From Pseudomonadota bacterium (lineage in GTDB: Bacteria > Pseudomonadota > Alphaproteobacteria > Sphingomonadales > Sphingomonadaceae), in assembly GCA_020160755.1 (NCBI GenBank), contig JAIUPN010000001.1, positions 310,001 through 374,000 of the forward strand: a stretch of DNA of 64,000 nt, given 5' to 3'. The notes below the pieces were generated by a model. That model made no database searches. It was given only the letters and a program-made list of their open reading frames with translations, and was not told where the DNA came from. Below are positions 8,527-18,117 of the stretch, piece after piece. Positions within the stretch are counted from its first letter, which is position 1. Each line of letters opens with the position of its first letter. A program made the translations under genes and the position numbers.

Positions 8527-9045
8527 ATGCGCTTCGCAATGGCCGCCATCCTGACGATCGCTACCGGCGTGGCGGCGACCACCGCCGCGCCGGCGCTGAC
8601 GCCTGCGCCGTTCGAGGGGGCATGGATGTCTTGCGACACGTATCAGGGCACGGAGATCTGTGAATACAAGATGCTCGCTCAGCGCGGAAACCGCGTGTGC
8701 GGAGTGCAGCGCTATTTTGCGACCAACGCCTATTACGAGCAGCGCTTCGTCGGCACGGTGAAAGCGAATGTCGCGCATATCGAAAAGATTTGCGGCGACC
8801 CGGGATCCGAAACCGACACCTATTGTCGCGGACGGGGCCCCGAGGGCGCCGAGAAAGTGGGCTGGCAGGTCACGAACCGGAAGCTGGGCCTGTGCAATGG
8901 GCGGCTGTTCGAAAGCAGCAATTTGCACCCCTGCGCCGGGGCGAGCCGGCTCGTCGGGATGCCGAAGGTCGCCGATCCGGGTGAGCAGGGCCCCGAACCC
9001 GAAGAGCGCGCCTGGCTGGCGGCGTGCGCCGCGGGCAACGAATAG
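8527..9045 (+). CDS. Exported cysteine-containing protein of unknown function
   Basis: A 172-residue protein starting at 8527 behind AAGAAGGAAAA. A signal peptide (MRFAMAAILTIATGVAATTA) is followed by a domain with eight or more cysteines (MSCDTYQGTEICEY, NRVCGVQ, EKICGD, TYCRGRG, LGLCNG, HPCAG, LAACAAG). This suggests disulfide bonds in the periplasm. I do not recognise the family. It stands alone between the divergent hemA operon and the convergent murI, whose stop is 6 bp from its own. Confidence 0.75.
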   Translation: MRFAMAAILTIATGVAATTAAPALTPAPFEGAWMSCDTYQGTEICEYKMLAQRGNRVCGVQRYFATNAYYEQRFVGTVKANVAHIEKICGDPGSETDTYCRGRGPEGAEKVGWQVTNRKLGLCNGRLFESSNLHPCAGASRLVGMPKVADPGEQGPEPEERAWLAACAAGNE

Positions 9046-9051
9046 GCGCCG

Positions 9052-9858
9052 CTAGATCGTCTCGATCGCGCCGATGCCATAAGGCGCGAGCGCCGCGAGC
9101 GGCGGCGGCGGGCGCTCTTCGCTGCGCGTGAACACCGCGATACCGGGGCGCGGGGTTTCGGGCCAGCGCTGGCCGTCGGTCAGGTGCGCGACGCGGCGGG
9201 CGATGCCCTCGGCGCCGTCGATCAGCCGGACACCGGGCCCGACAGCCGCCTGCAGTTCGTCGTGCAAGAGCGGGAAATGGGTGCAGGCGAGGACGATGAC
9301 GTCGATCGCATCGCCGCCCGGCTGGCCGCGAAGGCCCCCGACCGCGCGGGCGATAACGGCGGGATCGACGCTTTCGCCTCGCAGCTTTGCCTCGGCGCCG
9401 GTGACGAGGCCGGGGCTGCCATGGCGGAGCACGGTCTTGCCGCGCGCGAAACGCGCGCTCAGGTCGTCGACATAGGGCTGGCGCACCGTCGCTTCGGTTC
9501 CGAGGACACCGATGACGCCGGTTTTCGTCATTTCGGCGGCGGGCTTGATCGCGGGGACGGTTCCGACAATCGGCACGTCGAGCGCGGCCCGGACATGCGA
9601 CAAGGCGATCGTCGACGCGGTGTTGCACGCGATCACCGCGAGGCGCGGCTGATATCGCTCGACGAGACGGCCGAGCAGCGCGGGGACGCGCGCGGCCAGT
9701 TCCTCATTGCTTTTCTTGCCATAAGGCAGCCCCGCATAATCGGCGGCATAGACGATCGGCGCGGTCGGCAGCAGCGCGCGCGTCGGTCCGAGGACGGTCA
9801 GCCCGCCGAGACCGCTGTCGAAGAAAAGGATCGGGGCGTCGGGCGGCGGGGCGTGCAT
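9052..9858 (-). CDS. murI: Glutamate racemase
   Basis: A 268-residue protein that supplies D-glutamate for peptidoglycan. Both catalytic cysteines are seen in their motifs: ACNTAS (about Cys78) and ACTHFPLL (about Cys191). The start of the fold, FFDSGLGGLTVLG, and YAADYAGLPYGKKS (family DxxxxPYG) are also present. There is a Tat/Sec-free, cytoplasmic N-terminus. It is divergent from plsY with a small inverted repeat in between. Confidence 0.95.
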   Translation of the reverse strand: MHAPPPDAPILFFDSGLGGLTVLGPTRALLPTAPIVYAADYAGLPYGKKSNEELAARVPALLGRLVERYQPRLAVIACNTASTIALSHVRAALDVPIVGTVPAIKPAAEMTKTGVIGVLGTEATVRQPYVDDLSARFARGKTVLRHGSPGLVTGAEAKLRGESVDPAVIARAVGGLRGQPGGDAIDVIVLACTHFPLLHDELQAAVGPGVRLIDGAEGIARRVAHLTDGQRWPETPRPGIAVFTRSEERPPPPLAALAPYGIGAIETI

Positions 9859-9888
9859 CGCGTCCGCCTAGCAGGCGAGGGCGACCGC

Positions 9889-9907
9889 TATCAAATCCAT
9901 TTTGATA
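9889..9907. promoter_or_regulatory. Inverted repeat between murI and plsY
   Basis: TATCAAA and TTTGATA are perfect 7-bp inverted arms around a 5-nt centre, 31 bp upstream of murI and 74 bp upstream of plsY in a 122-bp divergent promoter region. The size and position fit an operator for a dimeric regulator. It could equally be chance AT-rich promoter sequence. Confidence 0.35.
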
Positions 9908-9980
9908 CCCATCGCATCCGAATCCGTTGATTGCTGCCCGTAATATCGCCACATAGGCGTGGAACGAAGCGGGGATTGCC

Positions 9981-10583
9981 ATGACGATATTTTACCTGGC
10001 CGCTGCCGGCTATCTTCTCGGCTCGATCCCCTTTGGCGTCATCCTGACACGGCTGTTCGGCGCGGGCGATCTGCGCCAGATCGGGTCGGGCAATATCGGC
10101 GCGACCAATGTCCTGCGCACCGGGCGCAAGGGTCTTGCGGCGGCAACGCTGATCCTCGACGGCGCCAAGGGCGCGGTCGCGGTGCTGCTTGCGCGCCATT
10201 TCGCTCCCGAACTCGGCGATCATGCCGCGATGATCGCAGGCGCGGCAGCGATGATCGGTCACTGCTATCCCGTCTGGCTCAGCTTTCGGGGCGGCAAGGG
10301 GGTTGCGACCTTGCTCGGCCTCGCGCTCGCGCTCGCCTGGCCGATCGGGCTGGTCTTTGCGGTCGTATGGATCGGCGCGGTACTGTTGCTTCGCATCTCG
10401 TCGCTCGGCGGCATGTTGGGCGCGGTGTCAGCGCCGATCGCCGCGCTCGCGCTCGGCTATCCGGTCTATGCGATCGGCCTCGCGGGGCTGGCGGTGATCG
10501 TGCTGTGGCGCCACCGCGAAAATATCGCGCGGCTGCGCGCCGGCACCGAGCCGCGCATCGGCGGAAAGAAAGAGGCGGCGTGA
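9981..10583 (+). CDS. plsY: Acyl-phosphate:glycerol-3-phosphate acyltransferase
   Basis: A 200-residue polytopic inner-membrane protein. It transfers an acyl chain from acyl-phosphate to glycerol-3-phosphate, the first acylation in phospholipid synthesis. The three PlsY motifs are visible: GSIPFGVILTR with GSGNIGATNVLRTG (motif 1), DGAKGAVAVLLAR (motif 2) and SFRGGKGVATLLG (motif 3). Five to six hydrophobic segments fit the family. Its stop overlaps the dprA start (GTGA), so the two genes are translationally coupled, a pair often seen in alphaproteobacteria. Confidence 0.96.
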   Translation: MTIFYLAAAGYLLGSIPFGVILTRLFGAGDLRQIGSGNIGATNVLRTGRKGLAAATLILDGAKGAVAVLLARHFAPELGDHAAMIAGAAAMIGHCYPVWLSFRGGKGVATLLGLALALAWPIGLVFAVVWIGAVLLLRISSLGGMLGAVSAPIAALALGYPVYAIGLAGLAVIVLWRHRENIARLRAGTEPRIGGKKEAA

Positions 10584-11665
10584 CCCACGCCGAACGGCTG
10601 GCACGGCTGCGGCTGATCCGCACGCCGCATGTCGGCCCGGTAAGCTGGCACCAGTTGATGTTGCGCTTCGGATCGGGCGAGGCGGCGCTAGAGGCGCTGC
10701 CCGATCTCGTGCTGCGCGGCGGCGCAGGGAAGGCACGCATCGCGCCCGCAGAGGTCGCCGAGCGCGAGTTCGACCGCGTAGCGAGCCTCGGCGCCCGCCA
10801 TGCCTTCGTCGACGAGGATGATTATTCGCCGCTGCTCCGCGAAGTCGAAGGCGCGCCGCCGGTGCTCGTCGTGCGCGGCGACACGGCGATGCTGCGGCGA
10901 CCGTGCGTCGCGATCGTCGGCGCGCGCAATGCCTCCGCCGCCGCGTGCCGCTTTGCGCGCCAGCTCGCCGCCGACCTCGCGGCACGCGATGTGACCGTGG
11001 TCAGCGGGCTGGCGCGCGGCGTCGACACCGCCGCGCATGTCGGTGCGCTTGGCGGAGCAACCGTCGGCGTCATTGCGAGCGGGATCGACATCGCCTTTCC
11101 GCCCGAAAACGCGCCGCTGCAGGAAAAGATCGCGAGCGACCAGCTGCTGGTCGCCGAACAGCCGCCTGGCACCGAGCCGCTCGCGCGCCATTTCCCGTCG
11201 CGCAACCGGATCATCGCGGGACTGGCGCACGGCACGGTGGTCATCGAGGCGGCGCCCCGGTCAGGGTCGCTGATCACCGCGCGCCGTGCGGGCGATTATG
11301 GACGCGAGGTGATGGCGGTGCCCGGCTCGCCGCTCGACCCGCGCGCGCAGGGCTGCAACATGCTGATCCGCGAAGGCGCGACGCTGATCCAGACGATCAA
11401 CGACGTGCTCGAAGCGGTCGGGCCGATCGACGCGCGGATGGTTCGCGAACCCGCACAACCTTTCGCCGTCGCTGCGGCGCCGGCAGATGCCAGCGAGGGC
11501 GAGCGGCGGGCGTTGATCGACCTGCTGGGACCGACGCCGGTCGCGATCGACGAGCTGGTGCGCCAGTCGGGACAGGCGGCCGCAGCAGTCCAGCTGGTGC
11601 TGCTCGAACTCGAACTGGCCGGCCGCGTCGAGCGCCACGCCGGCGCGAAGATTTCGCTCGTGTGA
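10580..11665 (+). CDS. dprA: DNA-processing protein A
   Basis: A 361-residue protein with the GTG start overlapping the plsY stop; a longer in-frame extension lies entirely inside plsY and is rejected. The Rossmann-like DprA core shows VAIVGARNAS, VVSGLARGVDTAAH, FPSRNRIIAGLAHGTVVIEA, GSLITARRAGDYGREVMAVPG and QGCNMLIREGA. A C-terminal winged-helix (DML1-like, about residues 300-361) follows. DprA loads RecA on incoming single-stranded DNA during natural transformation; many non-competent bacteria also keep it. Confidence 0.95.
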   Translation: MTHAERLARLRLIRTPHVGPVSWHQLMLRFGSGEAALEALPDLVLRGGAGKARIAPAEVAEREFDRVASLGARHAFVDEDDYSPLLREVEGAPPVLVVRGDTAMLRRPCVAIVGARNASAAACRFARQLAADLAARDVTVVSGLARGVDTAAHVGALGGATVGVIASGIDIAFPPENAPLQEKIASDQLLVAEQPPGTEPLARHFPSRNRIIAGLAHGTVVIEAAPRSGSLITARRAGDYGREVMAVPGSPLDPRAQGCNMLIREGATLIQTINDVLEAVGPIDARMVREPAQPFAVAAAPADASEGERRALIDLLGPTPVAIDELVRQSGQAAAAVQLVLLELELAGRVERHAGAKISLV

Positions 11666-11780
11666 TCGCTCGCACAGCGACCCAACCGCCAAAGATCTAA
11701 CGCTTCATCGCGGTTCAGTCACGGTTCAGCGTCAGCTCCGCAATTTGATGATATTGTATTACATGACGGAGAGTTCGACG

Positions 11781-13400
11781 ATGCGAAGCCGGTTGCTCAC
11801 GGGTGTCACGATGTTTGCAGTGCTCGGTTCGGCTTCCGCGCCGATCCCGCTGGCGATGGCACATTCGGTGCCTGCGCCCGATCAGGGGTTCTGCCGCAAC
11901 GCATCGCCGCTACCACAGCTCGCCCCCGAGGTTCGACCGCAGCCGCAACAGGCGAATGGTGGTATCAAGACGACCGGCCGCAGCAAGGGCGACCGCGAGG
12001 ACGGAATGACCGCCGAACTGGCTCCTCTTCCGCCTCCGCCGCCGGCTCCTCCGCCGCCACCCCCACCGCCGGTCTATTCCAGCGCTGACGACGCTGCCGA
12101 AGTTGTCGTAACGGGTTCACGTATCCCGGCTCCGGGAATGGAAGCGCCATCGCCGGTTACGACGATCGATTCCGCCGACTATGCGGCCGAGCGCACGGCC
12201 GAACCATCGGCGGGCTCGTCGACGGATGCGCGCATGATACCGCCGCCCAGACCCTATCCCCGGCCACAACCGCAACCGCAATCGGGCATATTGACCGCGG
12301 GCGAGCATGACGACCTTCTCAACCCCGAACTTTACGCGTCCTACGTCAACCGCAGCGGCGATCTGGGGCAGGAGGTCCGCAATCTTCCGCGTGTCGACAC
12401 GACGCGCGTCGTGACGGTGAAGGTCGGCGACCGCAGCGGGCAACCGATCCCCTTCGCCGACGTCATCGTGACGTGCAGCGACGGCAACAGCATCACGATG
12501 GCAACGCAGGCCGACGGCAGCGCGGTCTTCTTCCCCGGCCTCGATCGCCTCAGCGAACGGATCGCCGTTTCGGCACGGAAGGCGGGGCGGACCATTGCCG
12601 ATGCGCGGCCCGTGCTCGTGAGCAACGCTGCGGGCGGGCAACTTGTCGGCCTGACCGCCAGTCAGGCGGCCACGAAAGTAACGAAACTCGACCTGATGCT
12701 TGTCGTCGATACGACGGGCAGCATGGGCGACGAGATCAATTATCTGCAGGCCGAACTTCGCTCGATCATCGGCGCGATCACCGCGAAGCATCGCGACCTC
12801 GATATTCGCATCGGTTTCGTCTTCTACCGCGATCTCGGCGACGATTATGTGACGCGCACTATCGCTTTCGATCGCGACATCGGGCGCGTGCAGGGCGCGC
12901 TCGCGCGGCAGGAAGCCAATGGCGGCGGCGACTATCCCGAAGCGATGGATCAGGCGATGATCCGCGCGGTCGGTCAGGACTGGCGCCCCGACGCGGTGAA
13001 GTCGCTGCTGCTCGTCGCCGACGCGCCGCCGCACGACGACAAGTTCGCCCGGACCTGGGCTGCGGCCGAAGCCGCGCGCGCCAGGCGGATCCATATCACT
13101 CCGGTTGCCGCCTCCGGCGTCGCCGACAAGGCCGAGTATGCGATGCGTGCGATGGCAGCGGCGACGCAGTCGCGCTACCTGTTCCTCACCGACGACAGCG
13201 GCGTCGGCAATCCGCACGCACCGCCCGCGATCGATTGCTATCTGGTGACCAAACTCGACGCGCTGGTCCGCCGCGTGATCGACAGCCAGATCAGCGGCCG
13301 CCGGATCGAGCCGGAGGATCAGGAGATCATCCGCAGCGTCGGCAAATATGACGCCGGGAAATGCATCCTGCCCGCCGACTTCAAATGGCAGAATGGGTAA
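11781..13400 (+). CDS. Exported von Willebrand factor A-domain protein with a TonB-plug-like segment
   Basis: A 539-residue protein. The start at 11781 (MRSRLLTGVTMFAVLG) has GGAG 8 nt upstream; an in-frame ATG 36 bp earlier has none. A signal peptide ends near residue 27. Residues 83-98 are a polyproline stretch, followed at 106-138 by EVVVTGSRIP and SPVTTIDSADYAAE, which look like the start of a TonB-receptor plug. A second Pro/Gln-rich linker (153-167) precedes a beta-rich region (about 205-295) and a vWA domain (about 303-490) with MIDAS D310-T-T-G-S314. The likely place is the periplasm or cell surface, with a metal-dependent binding role. No partner ATPase lies nearby. Confidence 0.82.
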   Translation: MRSRLLTGVTMFAVLGSASAPIPLAMAHSVPAPDQGFCRNASPLPQLAPEVRPQPQQANGGIKTTGRSKGDREDGMTAELAPLPPPPPAPPPPPPPPVYSSADDAAEVVVTGSRIPAPGMEAPSPVTTIDSADYAAERTAEPSAGSSTDARMIPPPRPYPRPQPQPQSGILTAGEHDDLLNPELYASYVNRSGDLGQEVRNLPRVDTTRVVTVKVGDRSGQPIPFADVIVTCSDGNSITMATQADGSAVFFPGLDRLSERIAVSARKAGRTIADARPVLVSNAAGGQLVGLTASQAATKVTKLDLMLVVDTTGSMGDEINYLQAELRSIIGAITAKHRDLDIRIGFVFYRDLGDDYVTRTIAFDRDIGRVQGALARQEANGGGDYPEAMDQAMIRAVGQDWRPDAVKSLLLVADAPPHDDKFARTWAAAEAARARRIHITPVAASGVADKAEYAMRAMAAATQSRYLFLTDDSGVGNPHAPPAIDCYLVTKLDALVRRVIDSQISGRRIEPEDQEIIRSVGKYDAGKCILPADFKWQNG

Positions 13401-13484
13401 TGAAAAATCCGGCTTGACGGAATCAAGCTATCCCCGCCACCCTCGCGCGTACATGTGAGAGCCGGTGACGGGGATAGTATTTTA

Positions 13485-16037
13485 ATGCAATTGGTAATTG
13501 TGGAATCGCCTGCCAAGGCGAAGACGATCGAGAAATATCTGGGGCGCGATTTCAAGGTGCTGGCGTCCTATGGCCACGTCCGCGACCTGCCGCCCAAAGA
13601 CGGGTCGGTCGATCCCGACGACGGCTTTGCAATGCAGTGGCAGCTGTATCCCGACAAGACGAAGCGGATGAAGGAAATCCAGGACGCGGCAAAGTCCGCG
13701 GATCGCCTGATCCTCGCGACTGACCCTGATCGCGAGGGCGAGGCGATCAGCTGGCACGTGCAGGAATTGCTGCGCAGCAAAAAGGCGCTGCCCGCGGAAG
13801 TCGACCGCGTGACCTTCAACGCGATCACCAAGGACGCCGTGCTCACCGCGATGGCGCACCCGCGCGCGCTCGACGACGATCTGATCGACGCTTATCGCGC
13901 CCGCCGCGCGCTCGACTATCTTGTCGGCTTCACCCTGTCGCCGGTGCTGTGGCGCAAGCTGCCCGGCGCGAAATCGGCAGGCCGCGTGCAGTCGGTGACG
14001 CTCCGCATGATCGTCGAGCGCGAGCGCGAGATCGAAGCTTTTGTTGCGCAGCAATATTGGTCGATCACGGGCCTTTTCGAAATGTCGGGAACGCCCTTCA
14101 AGGCGCGCCTTGCGCAGTGGCGCGGCGAGAAGGTCGAACGGCTGTCGATCACCAGCGAAGCCGATGCGCGCGCGGCCGAAGCCGATGTGAAGGCAGGGCA
14201 TTTCACCGTCGATGCGGTCGAAACCAAGCCGCTGACGCGCAATCCGCCGCCGCCCTTCACGACGTCGACCTTGCAACAGGAAGCCGCGCGCAAGCTCGGT
14301 TTCTCGGCCAGCCATACGATGCGGGTCGCGCAGGGCCTCTACGAAGACGGCGCGATCACCTATATGCGTACCGACGGCGTCCAGATGGACGGCGCCGCGA
14401 TCAGCGCAGCGCGCGCCGCGATCGCGAACCGCTATGACGGCGGCTATGTTCCCGACAAGCCGCGCCTCTATCAGACCAAGGCAAAAAATGCGCAGGAGGC
14501 CCACGAAGCCATCCGCCCGACCGATTTTTCGAAAGACAAGGCGGGCAGCGGCGATCATGCGCGGCTTTACGAACTGATCTGGAAGCGCGCGATGGCGAGC
14601 CAGATGGCCTCGGCGCGGCTGGAGCGGACCAGCATCGACCTGACCGACGGCACCGGCAAGACGATGATGCGCGCCACCGGACAGGTGATCAAATTCCCCG
14701 GCTTTCTCGCGCTGTATGACGAAGGCCGGGACGACAGCGGCGACGATGACGACGCACGCCTGCTGCCCGCGATGGCGAAGGGCGACGCGCCCGCGAAGAC
14801 GGGAGTCGAGGTCGAAAGTCACGAAACCCAGCCGCCGCCGCGCTATTCCGAAGCCAGCATGGTCAAGAAGATGGAAGAGCTGGGAATCGGGCGCCCGTCG
14901 ACCTGGGCGGCGATCCTGCAGGTTCTGAAGGACCGCGCCTATGTGACGGTCGAAAAGAACCGCTTCATTCCCGAAGAGAGCGGGCGACTCCTCACCGCCT
15001 TCCTCGAACGCTTTTTCGAACGCTATGTCGAATATGACTATACTGCGGGACTCGAGGAAGAGCTCGATGACGTGTCGGGCGGACGTGCGCAGTGGCAGGC
15101 GGTGCTCGAACGCTTCTGGCGCGATTTCAAGCCGCGCACGGGCGAGGTCATGGAGCAGAAGCCGTCGGAGATCACCGCCGCGCTCGACGAGTTCCTCGGC
15201 CCCTATCTCTTCCCCGACAAGGGCGACGGCAGCGACCCGCGTCTCTGCCCCAATTGCGGCACCGGGCGGCTTGCGCTTCGCGGTGGCAAGTTCGGGCCGT
15301 TTATCGCGTGCAGCAATTATCCGGACTGCAAGTTCACGCGCAAATTCGCGCAGCCGGGCGGAAATGGCGAGGCCGACACCGGGCCCGAAACGCTTGGCAC
15401 CGACCCCGAATCCGGGCTGGAAGTGACGAAGCGCAGCGGGCGTTTCGGTCCTTACATCCAGCTCGGCGACGGGAAGGAGGCGAAGCGGTCGTCGATCCCG
15501 AAAGACATCCCGGGCGAAGATTTCGATCTCGATTATGCGCTGCGGCTGCTCAGCCTGCCGCGCGAGATCGGGGTGCATCCCGAGAGCGGAAAGCCGATCA
15601 TGGCGGGGCTGGGACGTTACGGTCCCTATCTGCTTCACGACGGCAAATATGCGAAGCTGACCGGCACCGCCGAAATCTTCGACATCGGCATGAATGCCGC
15701 GGTCGTGCGGATCGCCGAAGCCGCGGCGGGTGGCGGGCGCGGGCGCACCAAGGCCGAGCCGCTCAACACCTTCGGCCCGCATCCGACAAGCGGCGGCGAG
15801 ATGAAGCTGATGGAGGGGCGTTTCGGCCCCTATGTCACCGATGGAACGACCAACGCGACGCTGCCCAAAAGTGCCGACCCGGCGACGCTGACGCTCGAAG
15901 AAGCGATCGCGCTGATCGACGCGCGCGCCGCGAAGGGGCCGGCAAAGGGCAAGAAGAAGGCTGCGCCGAAGAAGGCGGCGGCGAAGAAGCCGGCGGCCAA
16001 AAAGGCCGCACCGAAGAAGAAGGCTGCGGCCGAATAG
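13485..16037 (+). CDS. topA: DNA topoisomerase I
   Basis: An 850-residue type IA topoisomerase that relaxes negative supercoils. The ATG at 13485 (MQLVIVESPAKAKTIEKYLG) is the conserved family start; the upstream extension is not. The Toprim acidic cluster is LATDPDREGEAISWHV and the catalytic tyrosine is in GAITYMRTDGVQ. One four-Cys zinc ribbon (CPNCGTG...CSNYPDC, about residues 588-615) is followed by three RFGPY/RYGPY-type C-terminal repeats. The Lys/Ala tail (about 815-850) resembles a histone H1-like DNA-binding tail, as in other alphaproteobacterial TopA. Confidence 0.97.
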   Translation: MQLVIVESPAKAKTIEKYLGRDFKVLASYGHVRDLPPKDGSVDPDDGFAMQWQLYPDKTKRMKEIQDAAKSADRLILATDPDREGEAISWHVQELLRSKKALPAEVDRVTFNAITKDAVLTAMAHPRALDDDLIDAYRARRALDYLVGFTLSPVLWRKLPGAKSAGRVQSVTLRMIVEREREIEAFVAQQYWSITGLFEMSGTPFKARLAQWRGEKVERLSITSEADARAAEADVKAGHFTVDAVETKPLTRNPPPPFTTSTLQQEAARKLGFSASHTMRVAQGLYEDGAITYMRTDGVQMDGAAISAARAAIANRYDGGYVPDKPRLYQTKAKNAQEAHEAIRPTDFSKDKAGSGDHARLYELIWKRAMASQMASARLERTSIDLTDGTGKTMMRATGQVIKFPGFLALYDEGRDDSGDDDDARLLPAMAKGDAPAKTGVEVESHETQPPPRYSEASMVKKMEELGIGRPSTWAAILQVLKDRAYVTVEKNRFIPEESGRLLTAFLERFFERYVEYDYTAGLEEELDDVSGGRAQWQAVLERFWRDFKPRTGEVMEQKPSEITAALDEFLGPYLFPDKGDGSDPRLCPNCGTGRLALRGGKFGPFIACSNYPDCKFTRKFAQPGGNGEADTGPETLGTDPESGLEVTKRSGRFGPYIQLGDGKEAKRSSIPKDIPGEDFDLDYALRLLSLPREIGVHPESGKPIMAGLGRYGPYLLHDGKYAKLTGTAEIFDIGMNAAVVRIAEAAAGGGRGRTKAEPLNTFGPHPTSGGEMKLMEGRFGPYVTDGTTNATLPKSADPATLTLEEAIALIDARAAKGPAKGKKKAAPKKAAAKKPAAKKAAPKKKAAAE

Positions 16038-16102
16038 CATTAATGCGCGGCGTTTGCGCAGCCGGAGAGCCGTGATAGGGTGGCGCATCGGGAGGTATTT
16101 CG

Positions 16103-17227
16103 ATGCGCCATTTCTATGCCGTGATGCTGGTTGCCATCCTGTCCCTGTTTTCCTTGCCCGCTGCGGCACAACAATCGCGCTATCTGATCTCTGCCCAGCC
16201 GATGCCCGACACGCCGCCCGGCACGCAGGCGTGGCGCGTGCAATATTGGACCACCAACGGCAGCGGCCAGCGCCTTGCCGTCACCGGCATCGTCGCCGCG
16301 CCGATGGAGGCCATCCCGCCGCGCCCGCGCCGCGTCATCGCCTGGACGCACGGCGCATGGGGCGTGGCCGAGAAATGCGCGCCATCGCTCAGCCCCGATT
16401 TCTTTCCGTACAGCGCAGGGATGAATGCCGTTCGCGATGGCTATGTCGTGGTCGCGCCGGATTATATCGGCCTGGCCAGCCCGACGATGCACCCCTTCCT
16501 CGTCGGGACCGACACCGCCAATGCGGTGCTCGACGGCGTGCGCGCGGCGCGCGAGATTCCCGGCGCAGCGGCGGGGAGCAGCTTCGCAGTCTGGGGGGAA
16601 TCGCAAGGCGGCCACGCCGCGCTGTGGACCGCGATATCGGCGCGCAACTACGCACCCGATCTCACGCTGGTCGCGACCGCCGCGGCCGCACCGCCTACCG
16701 ATCTCGCGGCGAACCTTGCGCAGGGAAGCGACAAGAACGCGCGCGCGCTGCTCCTGTCCTTCGCGCTGCACAGCTGGTCGACGCTCTACGGCTTCTCGCT
16801 CGACAGCATCACCAACCGCACCAATCAGGGCATCATTCGCCGGCTAAGCGAGAATAATTGCGTCAGTTTCAACACGAAGCCGAAACTGGGTACGATCCTC
16901 GGCATCCTGACCATCGCCCGCGCCACGAAGAACAAGGACATTGCAAAGATCGAGCCCTTCGCTTCCTTCGAGCGCGCGAACAGCGTCGATCCCGCACGGG
17001 TGCCGGGACCGCTGCTGATCGCGCAGAGCGGCAAGGACACGATTGTCGCGGCTGCGGTGACGCGCAAATTCGCGAAGGCGGTGTGCCGACGCGGCACCCC
17101 GACGCGGTGGATCGACCTGACCGGCGATCATGGCGCGAGCGCGAAGGACAGCGCACAGGAAACGATCGGCTGGATCACCGCGCGCTTCGACGGCAATCCG
17201 CCGCCGAACGATTGCCGGCGGATCTAG
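16103..17227 (+). CDS. Secreted lipase-like alpha/beta hydrolase
   Basis: A 374-residue protein with a signal peptide (MRHFYAVMLVAILSLFSLPAAAQ). The layout matches the secretory lipase family typified by Candida antarctica lipase A: an oxyanion region in WTHGAWG, the DGYVVVAPDYIGL strand and the nucleophile elbow GESQGGHAA. Late in the protein, LLIAQSGKDTIV (acid) and TGDHGAS (His) complete a plausible triad. It should hydrolyse esters outside the inner membrane. Its stop shares the tetranucleotide CTAG with the convergent era gene. Confidence 0.86.
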   Translation: MRHFYAVMLVAILSLFSLPAAAQQSRYLISAQPMPDTPPGTQAWRVQYWTTNGSGQRLAVTGIVAAPMEAIPPRPRRVIAWTHGAWGVAEKCAPSLSPDFFPYSAGMNAVRDGYVVVAPDYIGLASPTMHPFLVGTDTANAVLDGVRAAREIPGAAAGSSFAVWGESQGGHAALWTAISARNYAPDLTLVATAAAAPPTDLAANLAQGSDKNARALLLSFALHSWSTLYGFSLDSITNRTNQGIIRRLSENNCVSFNTKPKLGTILGILTIARATKNKDIAKIEPFASFERANSVDPARVPGPLLIAQSGKDTIVAAAVTRKFAKAVCRRGTPTRWIDLTGDHGASAKDSAQETIGWITARFDGNPPPNDCRRI

Positions 17228-18117
17228 TCGACCCAGTCGAGCCCCATGTCGCGATAGACGCTGCGGTCTTCGTCCCAGTTCGCCTTGACCTTCACGTGCA
17301 GGAACAGGTGAACCTTGCGGCCGAGCAGTTCGGTCAGTTCGGCGCGCGCGCGGCTGCCGATTTCCTTGATGCGTTCGCCCTTGTGGCCGAGGATGATCGC
17401 GCGCTGGTTGTCGCGCGCCACGAGGATCTGCTGGTGGATTTCGGCGCTGCCGTCGGGGCGGTTCGTGAACTTCTCGGTCTCGACGGTCGACTGGTACGGC
17501 AGCTCCTCGTGGAGCTGGCGATAGAGCTGCTCGCGCGTGATTTCGGCCGCGAGCATCCGTTCGGGCGCGTCGCTCACCTCGTCCTCGGGGAAATGCCACG
17601 GTCCTTCGGGCATCAATGAGGCGAGATGCGCCTTGAGTTCGGGCACGCCGTCGCCGCTGCTCGCCGAGATGAAGAAGGTTTCGTCGAAGGCGACGCGGCC
17701 GTTGAGTTCGGTCGCGATCGTCAGCAGCTTGTCCTTCCTGGTCAGGTCGACCTTGTTGAGAACCAGATATTTCTTCTCGGGCCGGTTCGCGATGCCTTCG
17801 AGCACGCGCTCGACGCGGCCCGTCAGCTTCGCCGCGGCGTCGACCATCACGAGGATCGCCTCTGCCTCCTCGAGGCTGCCCCACGCCGCCGCGACCATCG
17901 CGCGGTCGAGCCGGCGCGTCGGCGCAAAGATGCCCGGCGTGTCGATCAGGACGATCTGGGTTTCGCCATCCATCGCGACGCCCATCAGCCGGGTGCGCGT
18001 CGTCTGCGCCTTCGGGCTGACGATCGCGACCTTCTGGCCGACGAGCGCGTTGACGATCGTCGATTTGCCCGCGTTGGGCGCGCCGACGACGGCGACAAAT
18101 CCGCAACGGTGGGTCAT
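17224..18117 (-). CDS. era: GTPase Era
   Basis: A 297-residue ribosome-assembly GTPase. G1 is [10 protein letters not shown]2 lies in [11 protein letters not shown]3 is DTPGIF and G4 is NKVD. A C-terminal KH domain has [24 protein letters not shown], which binds the 3' end of 16S rRNA. The gene's ATG overlaps the rnc stop by 4 bp, so lepB, rnc and era form a tight operon of the order common in alphaproteobacteria. Confidence 0.97.
   Translation of the reverse strand: MTHRCGFVAVVGAPNAGKSTIVNALVGQKVAIVSPKAQTTRTRLMGVAMDGETQIVLIDTPGIFAPTRRLDRAMVAAAWGSLEEAEAILVMVDAAAKLTGRVERVLEGIANRPEKKYLVLNKVDLTRKDKLLTIATELNGRVAFDETFFISASSGDGVPELKAHLASLMPEGPWHFPEDEVSDAPERMLAAEITREQLYRQLHEELPYQSTVETEKFTNRPDGSAEIHQQILVARDNQRAIILGHKGERIKEIGSRARAELTELLGRKVHLFLHVKVKANWDEDRSVYRDMGLDWVD

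Noticed and set aside
13482..16169. 895-codon open frame antisense to topA
   Set aside because: It lies wholly opposite a clear topA gene; the Arg/Ala/Gly-rich product and lack of a ribosome-binding site are typical of GC-rich shadow frames.
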